In this document: one piece after another, positions 17,680-29,783 of the stretch | Layout of the letters: every line of letters starts with the position of its first letter | Position numbering within the stretch: position 1 is the first letter of the stretch | NCBI GenBank assembly: GCA_902615915.1 | Contig: CACMQQ010000001.1 | Location: forward strand, 222,801 to 286,800 | Direction: 5' to 3' | Source: an uncultured Fidelibacterota bacterium | GTDB lineage: Bacteria > Fidelibacterota > Marinisomatia > Marinisomatales > TCS55 | Length of the DNA: 64,000 nt | Notes under the pieces: generated by a model | Seen by the model: only the letters and a program-made list of their open reading frames with translations | Told to the model about the DNA's origin: nothing | Databases searched by the model: none | Program-made: the position numbers and the translations under genes

Positions 17680-19794
17680 ATGATAAAAAAAGCCTTTATA
17701 CTTTTCTCGATCTCGTTGTTTTTATCAATATTCTACTTTGCATTAAATCCTCAATTTAATCAAAATATTAATGAAGAATCTTTTAATGACTTTGATGTAA
17801 CAATTTATAGAGATCGATTTGGTGTTCCTCATATAATTGGTAAAAAAGATAAGGATACAGCATACGGCTTAGCATATGCTCACGCTGAGGACGATTTTGA
17901 GACAATACAAGATATGATGCTCTTTGCCAGGGGCAAATTGGCAAGCAAAAAGGGCAGAAAAATGGCCTCGAGTGACTACCTATTGCAACTCCTAAAGGTT
18001 TGGGAAGTAGTAAATGCTAACTATGATCGCAATATATCAGCTGAAACTAAATCTATTTTAAATGGCTATGCTGCAGGTTTGAATCACTATGCATTAAATA
18101 ATCCTAACATGACCTATCGAGGACTATTCCCTGTAACAGCTAAAGATATTGTCGCAGGTTTTGTTCATAGAATGCCTTTAATGTTTGGTCTTGATGATGC
18201 TATAAAAAATGCGACAGAAAAAGGTAACTCTGAATTTGCTTTTTTGAATTATAATACCAAAGGCTTTGATCAAAAAGTTTTAGGGTCAAATCAGATAGCA
18301 GTTGCCCCATCTAGGTCAGCTGATGGCTATACTAGGCTTGCAATAAATCCGCATCAGCCATGGATGGGCCCAGTAACATTTTATGAAGCACATTTATATA
18401 GCGAAGAGGGTTGGAATATAAATGGTGGTTTATTCCCAGGTTCGCCGGTTGTTTTATTAGGGCATAACAAAAATATTGGTTGGTCTCATACTGTAAATCG
18501 GCCAGATCTAATTGACGTTTATGAATTGAAACTTCACTCAAAAGATAAGAACAAGTATCTGATGGGAGGAAGATGGAGAGAATTTGAGATTAAGCAAGCA
18601 AAAATCGAAGTTAAGATTTTTGGTCCAATTTCATGGACATTTAAAAGAGAGATGCTTTGGTCAATCCACGGACCTGCAATCAGAACCGAAAGAGGCGTTT
18701 TTGCTTTCAGATATTCAGGTTATGGCGAAGTCAGACATGTTGATCAATGGTACAAAATGAATAAATCTAACAATCTTGATGAATTTATCAGTGCTATGAA
18801 AATGCAAGCTATTCCCATGTTTAACACTATGTATGCTGACAAGAGTGGAAATATTTTTTATGTCTACAACGCATTACTTCCGCAAAGGACTAGTGGATCA
18901 TATGATTTCAGCAAAACTTTGCCTGGAGATACGCCTCATGCTCTGTGGGGAAAATATTTTGATTTTGACGAATTGCCACAAATATTAAATCCAGAATCTG
19001 GTTTTTTACAAAATTGTAATAGCACACCATTTTTAGCCAGCATTGATGAAAATGATATAGATTTTTCATTTTACCCTAAAAATTTGGGGATTGAGACACA
19101 TCAATCTAATAGAGCCTTGAGGGCACATGAAACTTTTGGAGCTGATACTTCTATTACAAGAGATGAATTTTACAAGTATAAATTTGATAATAAATATTCG
19201 AAAAAATCAGTTTTAATAAAGAATTTAAACAAATTCTTAAGTCAAGCAGAAAGCGATGACGAAAATGTCATCGATGCAATCAAGATACTGGAAAACTGGG
19301 ATCAGACTGCTGACAGTTCTAGCGTTGGAATGCATTTAGCGTTTGAGGCAATATTACCAACAGAGAATCCAGATGAATACAAATATAGCTATTTAAAAAT
19401 TAAAGAAAGATTAGAAAAAGCAGTGAAAAAATATTTAAAATACTATGGTAAGTTAGATATCAAATGGGGAGAAATTTTACGAATGAAAAGAAAAGATATT
19501 GACCTGCCATTAAATGGCGGACCAGATGTTTTGAGAGCAATTCATTCTAAAGAGAAAAATGGGAAAAGGCTGCCAACTGCAGGAGATTGTTTTTTTGAAT
19601 TAGTTGAATGGTCGCCATCAGGTGAGGTAAGCGCTATGTCTTTGCATCAGTTTGGCTCATCAACAAGAAATAGCGATTCTCCTCACTATAGTGATCAGTG
19701 TGAAATTTTTGCCAGAGAAGAAATGAAGCCAGTTCTAATGGATTTAGAAAAAATTAAAAAAAATTCAATAAGATCTTACAGACCAGGAGAATAA
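17680..19794 (+). CDS. Penicillin acylase-family Ntn hydrolase (PvdQ-like acylase), exported
   Basis: This 704-residue protein has an N-terminal hydrophobic signal segment (residues ~5-21). The alpha-chain region includes [20 protein letters not shown] and [14 protein letters not shown]. The expected autocleavage site precedes Ser203 in [18 protein letters not shown], so Ser203 would become the N-terminal nucleophile. The following [30 protein letters not shown] and HTVNRPD blocks resemble the acyl-homoserine-lactone/PvdQ branch more than penicillin G acylases. The family cleaves amide bonds of acylated amines in the periplasm; the substrate here is unknown. The S9 peptidase gene begins after 1 nt. 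Confidence 0.87.
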   Translation: MIKKAFILFSISLFLSIFYFALNPQFNQNINEESFNDFDVTIYRDRFGVPHIIGKKDKDTAYGLAYAHAEDDFETIQDMMLFARGKLASKKGRKMASSDYLLQLLKVWEVVNANYDRNISAETKSILNGYAAGLNHYALNNPNMTYRGLFPVTAKDIVAGFVHRMPLMFGLDDAIKNATEKGNSEFAFLNYNTKGFDQKVLGSNQIAVAPSRSADGYTRLAINPHQPWMGPVTFYEAHLYSEEGWNINGGLFPGSPVVLLGHNKNIGWSHTVNRPDLIDVYELKLHSKDKNKYLMGGRWREFEIKQAKIEVKIFGPISWTFKREMLWSIHGPAIRTERGVFAFRYSGYGEVRHVDQWYKMNKSNNLDEFISAMKMQAIPMFNTMYADKSGNIFYVYNALLPQRTSGSYDFSKTLPGDTPHALWGKYFDFDELPQILNPESGFLQNCNSTPFLASIDENDIDFSFYPKNLGIETHQSNRALRAHETFGADTSITRDEFYKYKFDNKYSKKSVLIKNLNKFLSQAESDDENVIDAIKILENWDQTADSSSVGMHLAFEAILPTENPDEYKYSYLKIKERLEKAVKKYLKYYGKLDIKWGEILRMKRKDIDLPLNGGPDVLRAIHSKEKNGKRLPTAGDCFFELVEWSPSGEVSAMSLHQFGSSTRNSDSPHYSDQCEIFAREEMKPVLMDLEKIKKNSIRSYRPGE

Positions 19795-19795
19795 T

Positions 19796-21778
19796 ATGAG
19801 ATTAAAAATGAATAAAATTTTAATATTTTTTTATATTTCGTTTTCAATTTCTATTGCTCAAAGGCCTATTACGTCAAAAGATATCGTTAATTTAAAAACA
19901 GTTTCACAAGCTTCTTTTCACTTCGATGGTTCAAAAATAGTTTATATAAAATCTATACCCAGCTTTAATGATGGCGATAAGGTCTCTAGTTTAAAAGAAA
20001 TTTGGGTCACAAAGTCAAATGGTAAAGACCAGAAAAAGTATACTTCTTCTTCCTCTTCAATAAGAAGTCCACAGTGGACACCAAAAGGGCATATTTCTTA
20101 TTTAGCTAGAAAAAAAGATTTTGATAAAAATACTCAAATTTATACAATTCCAATTGACGGGGGTGAGCCGTCAATTTTAACAAGTCATGATCAAGGAATT
20201 ATTTCATATAAATGGTCACCTGATGGAAAATGGATTGCTTTTACTTCAAAAGATGCTATTAGTGAAAAAAGAAGAAAAGAAATTTCTGATGGTTATGATA
20301 TGATTGTGATGGGGGAGGAAAAGCTTTTTACAAGATTGTGGATTTATAGTCTCAAAAATAATTCTATTGAATTATTATTTAAAAAAGATTTAAACACATA
20401 TGATTTTGAATGGTCACCAAATAGTAAGCAGATTTTATTTCAAGCTACTGAAAAATTTGGCGCTGATGCAAACTATCTAGATCGATCGATCTATCAGGTC
20501 AGAGCTCCTGGCGGAACCCCAAGGAAATTATTTGAAACTCCAGGAAAGCTCTCAAGCATGTCTATATCACCAAATGCTGAGAAGTTTGCTTTTCTGAGTT
20601 CAGTATCTGCTAATGATCCTTTAGCGCAAAGTATATTTATTTCAAACTTTAGGTCACCAGTCCCAATATTAATTACTGACAATCGCGAAGAATCATATGT
20701 GGACATTGAATGGATCAATAATAATGAGATCATTGCTCACTCTCAAAGGGGTACAAAAACATTTTTATCTATGATAAATACCGATAAGAAATCGGATGAT
20801 GGGCAATACTTTATTAAGGATATTTTATCTCCTGAAGAAATTATACAAAGCTTTATTTGGAATGTAAAAACAGAACGACTGGGTTTAATCGTGAATTCAA
20901 AAAAGCATCCAAATGAGCTATTCATTGGCAAGTTGGGCTCAAACAAGATTCAACAATTAACTTTTTCAAACCCTAATTTGAAAAATGTTGCCCTAGCAAA
21001 ACAAGAATCAATTTCATGGCGGTCGAATGATGGCAAGAAAATCGAAGGAATATTAACTTACCCATTGCGTTATGGAAAAGGGCGAAATCCTTTAGTATTG
21101 CAGATTCATGGCGGTCCTGAAGGTGTAAGCTTGGATGGTTGGAATACGAGACCAACTTACCCTGTTCAATTATTAGCAGCGAATGGATTTGTAGTGTTAG
21201 AGCCAAACTACAGAGGAAGCGGTGGCAGGGGCGTTCAATTTTCTAAGGCGGATCATGATGATTTAGGAGGTGCAGAATTTTTAGATGTTTTGTCAGGCAT
21301 AGATCATTTGGTTGAAATTGGATTAGTAGATTCTGAAAAAGTTGGTACCGGTGGATGGTCCTATGGTGGGTATTTTTCAGCTTTAGCAGCAACTATGCAC
21401 TCTGAAAAATTTAAAGCATCGATGGTTGGGGCCGGCCTCACCAATATGATAAGCTTTATGGGTACAACCGATATTCCTAGAGAAATGTCTGTTACACATT
21501 GGAATCAATGGTGGTTTGATAATATGGGTCTCCATTGGGAAAGATCTCCTTTAGCACATATTAATAAAGCAAATACACCTACATTAATTATTCATGGGAT
21601 GAAAGATGAAAGAGTACACCCAGAGCAAGGAATGGAATTATGGCAGGCATTGAAAATTAAAGGAGTGGAAACTGAATTTGTTTTGTATCCACGAGAACCC
21701 CATGGATTGATCGAACGTTCACATAAGCTTGATTATATGGAAAGATTGATTAATTGGTACTTGATGCATGTTAAGTAA
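19796..21778 (+). CDS. S9-family prolyl oligopeptidase-like serine peptidase, exported
   Basis: This 660-residue protein has a signal peptide of the type ILIFFYISFSISIAQ. A beta-propeller with WD40-like blades follows at residues ~30-380 (SPQWTPKGHISYLA, KWSPDGKWIAFTSKD, EWSPNSKQILFQA). The alpha/beta-hydrolase domain is C-terminal. The triad is Ser522 (GGWSYGGY), Asp604 (HGMKDERVHP) and His636 (REPHGL). QIHGGPEG and EPNYRGSGGRG are the usual oxyanion and structural segments. It probably degrades short peptides in the periplasm. The last 11 bases overlap the next gene. Confidence 0.92.
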   Translation: MRLKMNKILIFFYISFSISIAQRPITSKDIVNLKTVSQASFHFDGSKIVYIKSIPSFNDGDKVSSLKEIWVTKSNGKDQKKYTSSSSSIRSPQWTPKGHISYLARKKDFDKNTQIYTIPIDGGEPSILTSHDQGIISYKWSPDGKWIAFTSKDAISEKRRKEISDGYDMIVMGEEKLFTRLWIYSLKNNSIELLFKKDLNTYDFEWSPNSKQILFQATEKFGADANYLDRSIYQVRAPGGTPRKLFETPGKLSSMSISPNAEKFAFLSSVSANDPLAQSIFISNFRSPVPILITDNREESYVDIEWINNNEIIAHSQRGTKTFLSMINTDKKSDDGQYFIKDILSPEEIIQSFIWNVKTERLGLIVNSKKHPNELFIGKLGSNKIQQLTFSNPNLKNVALAKQESISWRSNDGKKIEGILTYPLRYGKGRNPLVLQIHGGPEGVSLDGWNTRPTYPVQLLAANGFVVLEPNYRGSGGRGVQFSKADHDDLGGAEFLDVLSGIDHLVEIGLVDSEKVGTGGWSYGGYFSALAATMHSEKFKASMVGAGLTNMISFMGTTDIPREMSVTHWNQWWFDNMGLHWERSPLAHINKANTPTLIIHGMKDERVHPEQGMELWQALKIKGVETEFVLYPREPHGLIERSHKLDYMERLINWYLMHVK

Positions 21779-22757
21779 CATAAAATTCTATTTAATATTT
21801 ATTTTTTCCTTCATTGGTATATTTCCACTTTTAGCAGATGAAATTGCTCCTATTGAAATAACTCTAGAAGGAGAAGCATCAAATAAAAAACTAGAAATGT
21901 CAGGCCTAGCCTGGTATAGAGACAACTTAATCTTAATGCCTCAATATGTTGATCTAAAATCGCCCGCTTTTTATTATATCAAAAAATCTGAATTAAAAAA
22001 TTGGGTGAGAAGAAAAGAAAAAAATTCAATCGACCCAAAAAGAATTGAACTAAAAATGCCCAACTTTGATAAAATGATTGACGGATATCAAGGTTTTGAA
22101 GCGCTATGCTTTCATGGAGATAAGATCTACCTTATAATTGAATCTAAAGAAAATAATTTCATGCGGAGTTTTTTGATAATGGGGACTATAAACTTTAAGA
22201 AGTCAATGATTGACTTGTCTCAATCAAAGCTCAATGAGATCCCTATTCCCATTAATTTGAAAAATATAGGCTATGAAAGCATATTAAAGCACAACAGTAA
22301 CCTATATTTATTTTTTGAAGCTAATGGAGCTGATATAACACAAAATGCTTATGCGCTCAGATATAGCATGTCTCTTGATTACAAAGGAAAGGTACCACTA
22401 CAAAATATAGAGTATAGATTGACAGACGTTTCAAGAGCTGATTCAAGAGGAAGCTTTTGGGGTATTAACTTTTTTTGGCCAGGAGAAAGATCTTTGCTTA
22501 AGCCAAACAAAGAAAATATTATGAATAAATTAAATAGAGGTGAGACCCATCAAAGATTTGACCATGTAGAGCAGTTGCTAAGCTTTAAGATTGGGAAAAA
22601 TGGTATATCAAGAACGGAGCTTCCCCCCATTCAACTTGAACTTAATAAGGAGTCTAGAAATTGGGAGGGTTTAGTTATGCTTGATAATTTAGGCTTTCTA
22701 ATGGTTGTAGATGAATATCCACGTACAATCTTTTCATTTCTTCCATATAAACTATAA
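21768..22757 (+). CDS. Secreted protein, possibly a beta-propeller (unknown)
   Basis: This is a 329-residue protein with a clear signal peptide (IKFYLIFIFSFIGIFPLLA). The mature part starts with a strand pattern SGLAWYRDNLILMP, has GYQGFEALCFHGDKIYLIIE, and ends with NWEGLVMLDNLGFLMVVDEYP. These repeated ligand-loop-like phrases are reminiscent of esterase-like phytase or SdiA-regulated propellers, but I cannot confirm a family. It overlaps the S9 peptidase gene by 11 nt and so probably shares its transcript with the acylase. It meets the minus-strand barrel gene with no spacer at all. Confidence 0.6.
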   Translation: MLSNIKFYLIFIFSFIGIFPLLADEIAPIEITLEGEASNKKLEMSGLAWYRDNLILMPQYVDLKSPAFYYIKKSELKNWVRRKEKNSIDPKRIELKMPNFDKMIDGYQGFEALCFHGDKIYLIIESKENNFMRSFLIMGTINFKKSMIDLSQSKLNEIPIPINLKNIGYESILKHNSNLYLFFEANGADITQNAYALRYSMSLDYKGKVPLQNIEYRLTDVSRADSRGSFWGINFFWPGERSLLKPNKENIMNKLNRGETHQRFDHVEQLLSFKIGKNGISRTELPPIQLELNKESRNWEGLVMLDNLGFLMVVDEYPRTIFSFLPYKL

Positions 22758-23465
22758 TCACTTTTTTAATCTAATCCTACCCTTCCATTCGATTGCCATT
22801 GTCAATGAAAATGCTCTTGACCTAGACTTTATTATATAATCCTCTTCTTCATAATTAAGATTTAATGAGATATTCTGATTCATTGGAAAAATAAGTTCAA
22901 TAAGGTACTGATTTCTGGTAAGGTTATTTTCAATTATTTCGCTGATCTGTTGAAAATGTTCAAATTCAATCTTTGAAGAAAACCATTTTAAATCATGATC
23001 CCAAAAAATTCCTGCCATTGCATAGGATGTTTTGCGTGTATCGTTCAAGAAGTTTGACATATCAAAAGCATGGCCGATTTCAACATTTATTAATCCATTC
23101 TCATACTGGTTTAAAAAAATTCCAAGACCTTGGTTAACGTGATATTGAAGATCTAGATTAGCTTGGCTATTCTTTCTAAAAAATGATGTTGTGTATCTAT
23201 AAAATCTAGAATTGCTACTATATTTGTCGCTCGACTTGTATCTTAAATATACAAATGACTCGTTTTGCAAATTATATGCAAATAGCCTTAGGTCTCTAAA
23301 AGTGTCATCAGTTTTCCTGTTTAACCTGTAGTATCCAAAAGCTCCATTTTGCGATTGAGCATTCGAGAGTCCTATACGACCATAATGTTTCCATTTTAAC
23401 GAATCGCTTTGTGAAAAGATTAATGATACAAATAAAAGAAGTAAAATCTTTTTAACATAAATCAT
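22758..23465 (-). CDS. Predicted outer-membrane beta-barrel protein (unknown)
   Basis: This 235-residue protein has a signal peptide (VKKILLLLFVSLIFSQ). The mature part is dominated by short alternating strands rich in aromatic and polar residues (SFVYLRYKSSDKYSSNSRFY, ISLNLNYEEEDYI) and ends in a strand WKGRIRLKK. This recalls small outer-membrane barrels of the DUF481 type. The ATG overlaps the permease gene in ATGA, so it is the last gene of the ABC-exporter operon. No function can be stated. Confidence 0.58.
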   Translation of the reverse strand: MIYVKKILLLLFVSLIFSQSDSLKWKHYGRIGLSNAQSQNGAFGYYRLNRKTDDTFRDLRLFAYNLQNESFVYLRYKSSDKYSSNSRFYRYTTSFFRKNSQANLDLQYHVNQGLGIFLNQYENGLINVEIGHAFDMSNFLNDTRKTSYAMAGIFWDHDLKWFSSKIEFEHFQQISEIIENNLTRNQYLIELIFPMNQNISLNLNYEEEDYIIKSRSRAFSLTMAIEWKGRIRLKK

Positions 23466-24223
23466 TGTTTCATTTTTTTGCCACTTTTCATTGAAAATAT
23501 AGCTATAAAAGAAAGGCCGATTGACATTAGCAATGCTATAACAAAACTATATTGAGGATCAGAATCCGAAAAACCCAGCGTTGTGTATCTTAATCCATTA
23601 ATCATGTAATAAATGGGGTTAAAGGCGCTGATGGTTTGAGCCCAATCTGGAAGCATATTAACTGAATAAAAAATACCACCAAGAAAGCTAAGCGGTGTTA
23701 AAAAAAAATTTTGCATTGTAGATAGATTGTCCCAGGTATCTGCCAGCTGCCCTAATAGCAAACCCATGCTGGAAAAAGCAACAGAAACAACAAAAATGAA
23801 TCCAATGGTTGCGATAGGGTAAAGCACCTCCATCCCCCCTATCCACATTCCAATCAATAAAATAAGAATCCCATTAACGACACCTCTAACTACGCCTCCA
23901 ATTATAAAGGCAAGGGATATCTCAAGACTGGACAACGGTGCTTGCATTAAATCAGGAACCTGCCCCGTTAGTTTCATTTGTAATAATGAAGAGGAAGGGT
24001 TTGAGGACGCATTCGTTAGCGTATTCATCATAATCAACCCTGGAATAATGAAAATGGTATATGAAATGCCCTCAATTGAAGAAATTCGTTGTTCTAAAGT
24101 AAAACCAAAAATTAAAATATACAGCACGGTTGAGATAAGCCCAGGGATGACCGTTTGTCGATATACTTTAAAAAATCTTCCAACTTCTCGCGAGGTCAGA
24201 GTCCATAGTCCGATCCAGTTCAT
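23462..24223 (-). CDS. ABC-2 type transporter permease
   Basis: This 253-residue integral membrane protein has about six spans. A short cytoplasmic N-terminus (LWTLTSREVGRFFKVYRQTV) precedes PGLISTVLYILIFGFTL. The family signature near the end reads FLTPLSFLGGIFYSVNMLPDWAQ and FNPIYYMINGLRY. Such permeases pair with the ATP-binding gene next to them (24220-25143) to export lipids, polysaccharides or drugs. Substrate is not evident. It overlaps both neighbours by 4 nt. Confidence 0.9.
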   Translation of the reverse strand: MNWIGLWTLTSREVGRFFKVYRQTVIPGLISTVLYILIFGFTLEQRISSIEGISYTIFIIPGLIMMNTLTNASSNPSSSLLQMKLTGQVPDLMQAPLSSLEISLAFIIGGVVRGVVNGILILLIGMWIGGMEVLYPIATIGFIFVVSVAFSSMGLLLGQLADTWDNLSTMQNFFLTPLSFLGGIFYSVNMLPDWAQTISAFNPIYYMINGLRYTTLGFSDSDPQYSFVIALLMSIGLSFIAIFSMKSGKKMKQ

Positions 24224-25143
24224 TCATTTATTCCTTTTCCAGTTAGCGAAAGAAAAACATCCTCCAGGGATGATTTTGATGTTTCAATGCTGGCAATATG
24301 ACTGCCTGAGTCAACGATTTTTTTAATGATCTCAGGAAGAGCTTTTTCAGGATCTTTTAATGTAAAATGTATTCTGGTATCTTCTTGGGTAAAAGTAAAG
24401 TTTTTTAAAGCGTTTTTTACTTTGGAGCTTGATTTTGATAAATGTATAGTAAGCCCTTCTTTACCTTCGCTCTTCATTAATTCCTTTGGTGATCCTTCTG
24501 CTATTACTTCTCCGTTGTTAATAATTGAAACGCTGTCACACAGTTTTTCAGCTTCTTCTATGTAATGTGTTGTTAATAAAATGGTTTTACCTGCATTATG
24601 GAGTTCTTTAAAGTAGCGCCAAAGTTCATGCCTTAGTTCAACGTCTACACCAGCAGTTGGCTCATCTAGGATTATTATTTTAGGATCGTGTACAAGAGCT
24701 TTTGCTATTTGAAATCTTCTTTTCATACCACCAGAGAGCTGCCTTAAACGAGAATTTCTCTTTTCATTAAGACCAAGCTTATCAAACAGTTCATTCACTT
24801 TTGGTTCTGCATCTTTTTTTCTAATACCAAAATACCCAGCTTGAAAGTAAAGCAACTTTTCTAAGGTAAAAAACCAGTCTTGCGAGAACTCTTGAGCGGA
24901 TATTCCAATTTGCGATCGTGTAAATCGAAAATCTTTTTCAGTATCTTTGTTAAAAACTTTCGTTTCACCACTATCTTTATTGACTAAACCTGTTAAGATA
25001 TTGATAGTTGTCGTTTTTCCAGCGCCATTAGGACCCAAAAGTCCAAAAAACGCCCCATCTTTAATGGAAATATCTATTCCTTTGAGAGCAATAATTTTAT
25101 CATAACTCTTTTTTAGATTGGTAATCTTTATCGCTTCATTCAT
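24220..25143 (-). CDS. ABC transporter ATP-binding protein (ABC-2 exporter)
   Basis: This is a 307-residue nucleotide-binding subunit. Walker A GPNGAGKTT is at residues 37-45, the signature LSGGM at 136-140, and Walker B IIILDE at 156-161, followed by PTAGVD and the H-loop TTHYIEEAEKLCD. A C-terminal extension of ~80 residues is usual for the CcmA/DrrA-like export subfamily. It is coupled by ATGA overlap to the permease downstream, and its start overlaps the 112-residue hypothetical upstream by 8 nt. Confidence 0.94.
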   Translation of the reverse strand: MNEAIKITNLKKSYDKIIALKGIDISIKDGAFFGLLGPNGAGKTTTINILTGLVNKDSGETKVFNKDTEKDFRFTRSQIGISAQEFSQDWFFTLEKLLYFQAGYFGIRKKDAEPKVNELFDKLGLNEKRNSRLRQLSGGMKRRFQIAKALVHDPKIIILDEPTAGVDVELRHELWRYFKELHNAGKTILLTTHYIEEAEKLCDSVSIINNGEVIAEGSPKELMKSEGKEGLTIHLSKSSSKVKNALKNFTFTQEDTRIHFTLKDPEKALPEIIKKIVDSGSHIASIETSKSSLEDVFLSLTGKGINE

Positions 25144-25474
25144 TATTGATGTTAAATCCTAAGTTAGTTGCGAATGGACTAGGAAAATCAAATCCTTCTT
25201 CACCAGGAAAATGCACGATAGATGCGATATATCCCCATGGAATCAATATAGAAGCATCTATATTTTTGTCTCCAGACGGTTTGCCATCTTTGAAAATCGG
25301 GACAGGAAATGATGGCCTATGAGCCCAAAGACCATATTCATCATAGCCAACTATTTTAACGTATACCTTGCTCTTATCTATCCCCAATTCGCTGAGTGGT
25401 TTATGCCCATCTAAAATAAGAAGAACAACATCATCCAAAATATGATCAATTTTCATTGGAGTTTTAGTGCTCAT
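25136..25474 (-). CDS. Conserved-looking small hypothetical protein
   Basis: I recognise no family. The 112-residue protein has no signal peptide or membrane span. It is acidic to neutral, with DDVVLLILDGHKPLSELGID, a YVKIVGYDEYGLWAHRPSFPVP block and ILIPWGYIASIVHFPGEEGF. The last looks like a short strand-turn element of a small soluble domain. It sits between ligA and the ABC ATPase gene, overlapping the latter by 8 nt, which supports a real coding gene. Its role is unknown. Confidence 0.65.
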   Translation of the reverse strand: MSTKTPMKIDHILDDVVLLILDGHKPLSELGIDKSKVYVKIVGYDEYGLWAHRPSFPVPIFKDGKPSGDKNIDASILIPWGYIASIVHFPGEEGFDFPSPFATNLGFNINNE

Positions 25475-25501
25475 GTTGTCTCTAGTCTTAAAATATGTAT
25501 T

Positions 25502-27948
<2,447 letters not shown>

Positions 27949-27957
27949 GATTTATCT

Positions 27958-28380
27958 CTAGTTTGTTTCAAAAGTGATACATTTCTTATACCAATGATCA
28001 TAAGTTACCTGTTTCCTTATCATATAATCTGCAGTGCATCTCGCATTTGCGTTGCATATATCTGAGGATTTACCTCTTACATTGTAATGCATGGTGACTA
28101 CATATTTTTTAAATGGTTTTTTGGCGTACTGACCCATATTTGCAAGCGCAGAAACAGCAAAGCTTAGATCATCGCTAGAACGATTTCTATCTGCAATAAT
28201 TTCAATAGCATATATTCTATCGCCTTTATCTGTATAAATTTTTAACCCTGTAAGTTTTGGAGCAGTATGATTCCTTTTAAAATACTGGGGCGTCATTGCA
28301 GCGATTTGCTGATCGGAAAATTTTGGTTTTGAAGAAGCGATTGATAACAAAACAATACTATACAGTAATAAATTTTTCAG
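27958..28380 (-). CDS. Small secreted protein with probable CTG start
   Basis: The first conventional start (TTG at 28350) cuts a signal peptide in half. Ten codons upstream in frame is CTG at 28380, giving (M)KNLLLYSIVLLSIASS as a complete signal sequence, with AAGAG (28391-28387) 6 nt before it. The 140-residue product then has a soluble domain with FSDQQIAAMTPQYFK, LKIYTDKGDRIYAIEII, KKYVVTMHYN and four cysteines (ICNANARCTADY, KKCITF), possibly disulfide-bonded in the periplasm. I recognise no family. The next gene starts ~9 nt after its stop, also with a non-ATG codon. Confidence 0.6.
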   Translation of the reverse strand: MKNLLLYSIVLLSIASSKPKFSDQQIAAMTPQYFKRNHTAPKLTGLKIYTDKGDRIYAIEIIADRNRSSDDLSFAVSALANMGQYAKKPFKKYVVTMHYNVRGKSSDICNANARCTADYMIRKQVTYDHWYKKCITFETN

Positions 28381-28478
28381 TGAAATCTCTTAACTGGTTA
28401 ATTAAAGTAAAATTTACAATTACAATTTAGCTTAATAAATAAAGCTCTAAAACTATATAAAAAAGATTTTTCTAGAGT

Positions 28479-29603
28479 TTAAAACGTCATTCTTAAAGAA
28501 GATTGCAGCCCTCTTATGATCAATAGGGCATCTGCACCTGTTACGGGACCAGTTGGCATGAAACGACCGGTCATCATGTCGGCTTGCATGATTCCTCGTT
28601 CAGCGCAAAGAGCCATTGCGTTGTAGGCAAAATGACTAGAGGGCACATCACTAAAGCGGCTCTGCGGTTCACCAAAGTATTTTGTCTCTAAGCTCTCATC
28701 TCTGGTTGCAACCACTAAAAGTCTTTGAACAGCCATTGCGTATGTGGCTCTGTTAATGCTGTCATCGGGATAAAAATTTCCATCTGGTTCAACATTCATT
28801 ACTCCGTACCTTATCATATCCTTTATCCAAGTTTCTGCCCAATGCCCTTTAGAATCATTTGGAATTGTAACATTCGCCGTTTGCGCTGCCTGACTAGGGC
28901 TTTGAAATCCTGTGCTTTGAACAGGCATTCTATCAAATAGTACACCGATTTTCAACTCCTCTGAGAACAAGACAGCAAGATCGGCTCTATTAATTTTCTC
29001 TTTTAAAGCTACTTTTTTACCGACAGGTGTTCCTGGCATGGCCCTTACAATTTTTTGTGATAATTTCCACTTGGAATCAGCTTGGCCAGAAAATTCTCCT
29101 CTTTTATTTACCACTGTTCTAAAGTAATCCTCAGCTTCTTCAAATTGATAATTATATAAATATGCTACTCCGAACCAATATTGCGAACCTTCATGATCTT
29201 TATCTCTTTTTAGTGCTTTTTCTAAAAGATCTTCAGATCTTTTAAACCAGCGTTTTTCGCTATCACGCATAGTTATCCAAACACGAGCACTGAGTGAAAG
29301 CGCATCGGGATCTTTGCTACCCCTGCTAGCACATTTTGATGCAAAATCTTTTGCATTCTTGTTGTTCTTTAAATACGCATTTGCCAAGCCCAATCCTCCA
29401 TAACCTAGAGCAAATTTGCTATCGAGATCAACAGACCGCTGAAAAGAGGTAATTGACTGCTGGTAATCTTCATTATCAATTGCTCTCATACCTGCCTTAA
29501 AATGATATTCTGGAGTATCAACATCACTCTGGGGCTTTGTAGCGCAGGATACAATTAGAAGAAGAGTTAAAAACGATATATGGGGTGCGTATTTTTTAAA
29601 CAT
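28479..29603 (-). CDS. Lipoprotein with TPR repeats and S-layer-homology (SLH) domains
   Basis: This is a 374-residue lipoprotein with lipobox LLIVSC, and Cys20 would carry the lipid. Residues ~30-175 hold TPR-like repeats (YHFKAGMRAIDNEDYQQSI, FALGYGGLGLANAYL, YWFGVAYLYNYQFEEAEDYF). Residues ~205-370 contain about three SLH-like units (KINRADLAVLFSEEL; GHWAETWIKDMIRYGVM with INRATYAMAVQRLL; SRFSDVPSSHFAYNAMALCA). SLH domains usually bind wall polymers; on an outer-membrane lipoprotein they could anchor the envelope to peptidoglycan. It is divergent from the 29784 gene, with a 180-nt spacer. Confidence 0.82.
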   Translation of the reverse strand: MFKKYAPHISFLTLLLIVSCATKPQSDVDTPEYHFKAGMRAIDNEDYQQSITSFQRSVDLDSKFALGYGGLGLANAYLKNNKNAKDFASKCASRGSKDPDALSLSARVWITMRDSEKRWFKRSEDLLEKALKRDKDHEGSQYWFGVAYLYNYQFEEAEDYFRTVVNKRGEFSGQADSKWKLSQKIVRAMPGTPVGKKVALKEKINRADLAVLFSEELKIGVLFDRMPVQSTGFQSPSQAAQTANVTIPNDSKGHWAETWIKDMIRYGVMNVEPDGNFYPDDSINRATYAMAVQRLLVVATRDESLETKYFGEPQSRFSDVPSSHFAYNAMALCAERGIMQADMMTGRFMPTGPVTGADALLIIRGLQSSLRMTF

Positions 29604-29687
29604 AATCTATTCCTTAGAAAATTTATCAAAGCAAGGTAGAATATAGCTTTAAAAGTTATTATATGGAAATAAACCAAAATTGATGAG

Positions 29688-29701
29688 TTGATGTGCATCA
29701 C
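29688..29701. promoter_or_regulatory. Possible CRP/FNR-family operator
   Basis: TTGAT (29688-29692), four bases, then ATCAC (29697-29701) matches the FNR-type pattern TTGAT-N4-ATCAA at 9 of 10 positions. It also contains a TGATG/CATCA inverted repeat. It lies in the 180-nt divergent spacer between the SLH lipoprotein and the first gene of the envelope cluster, where a two-way regulator would bind. No regulator gene is visible, so this is only a pattern match. Nothing else is recognised in the spacer. Confidence 0.3.
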
Positions 29702-29783
29702 ATTTACCACTCTTATATTTTGCTTTATCGCTGTGAATTGGATAATTTATACAATTATTATATAGGAAAAACGATAAAAGCGT

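Noticed and set aside
17680..19794. Beta-lactam resistance function for the acylase
   Set aside because: Sequence resembles the acyl-homoserine-lactone/PvdQ branch; the family name does not imply antibiotic hydrolysis.
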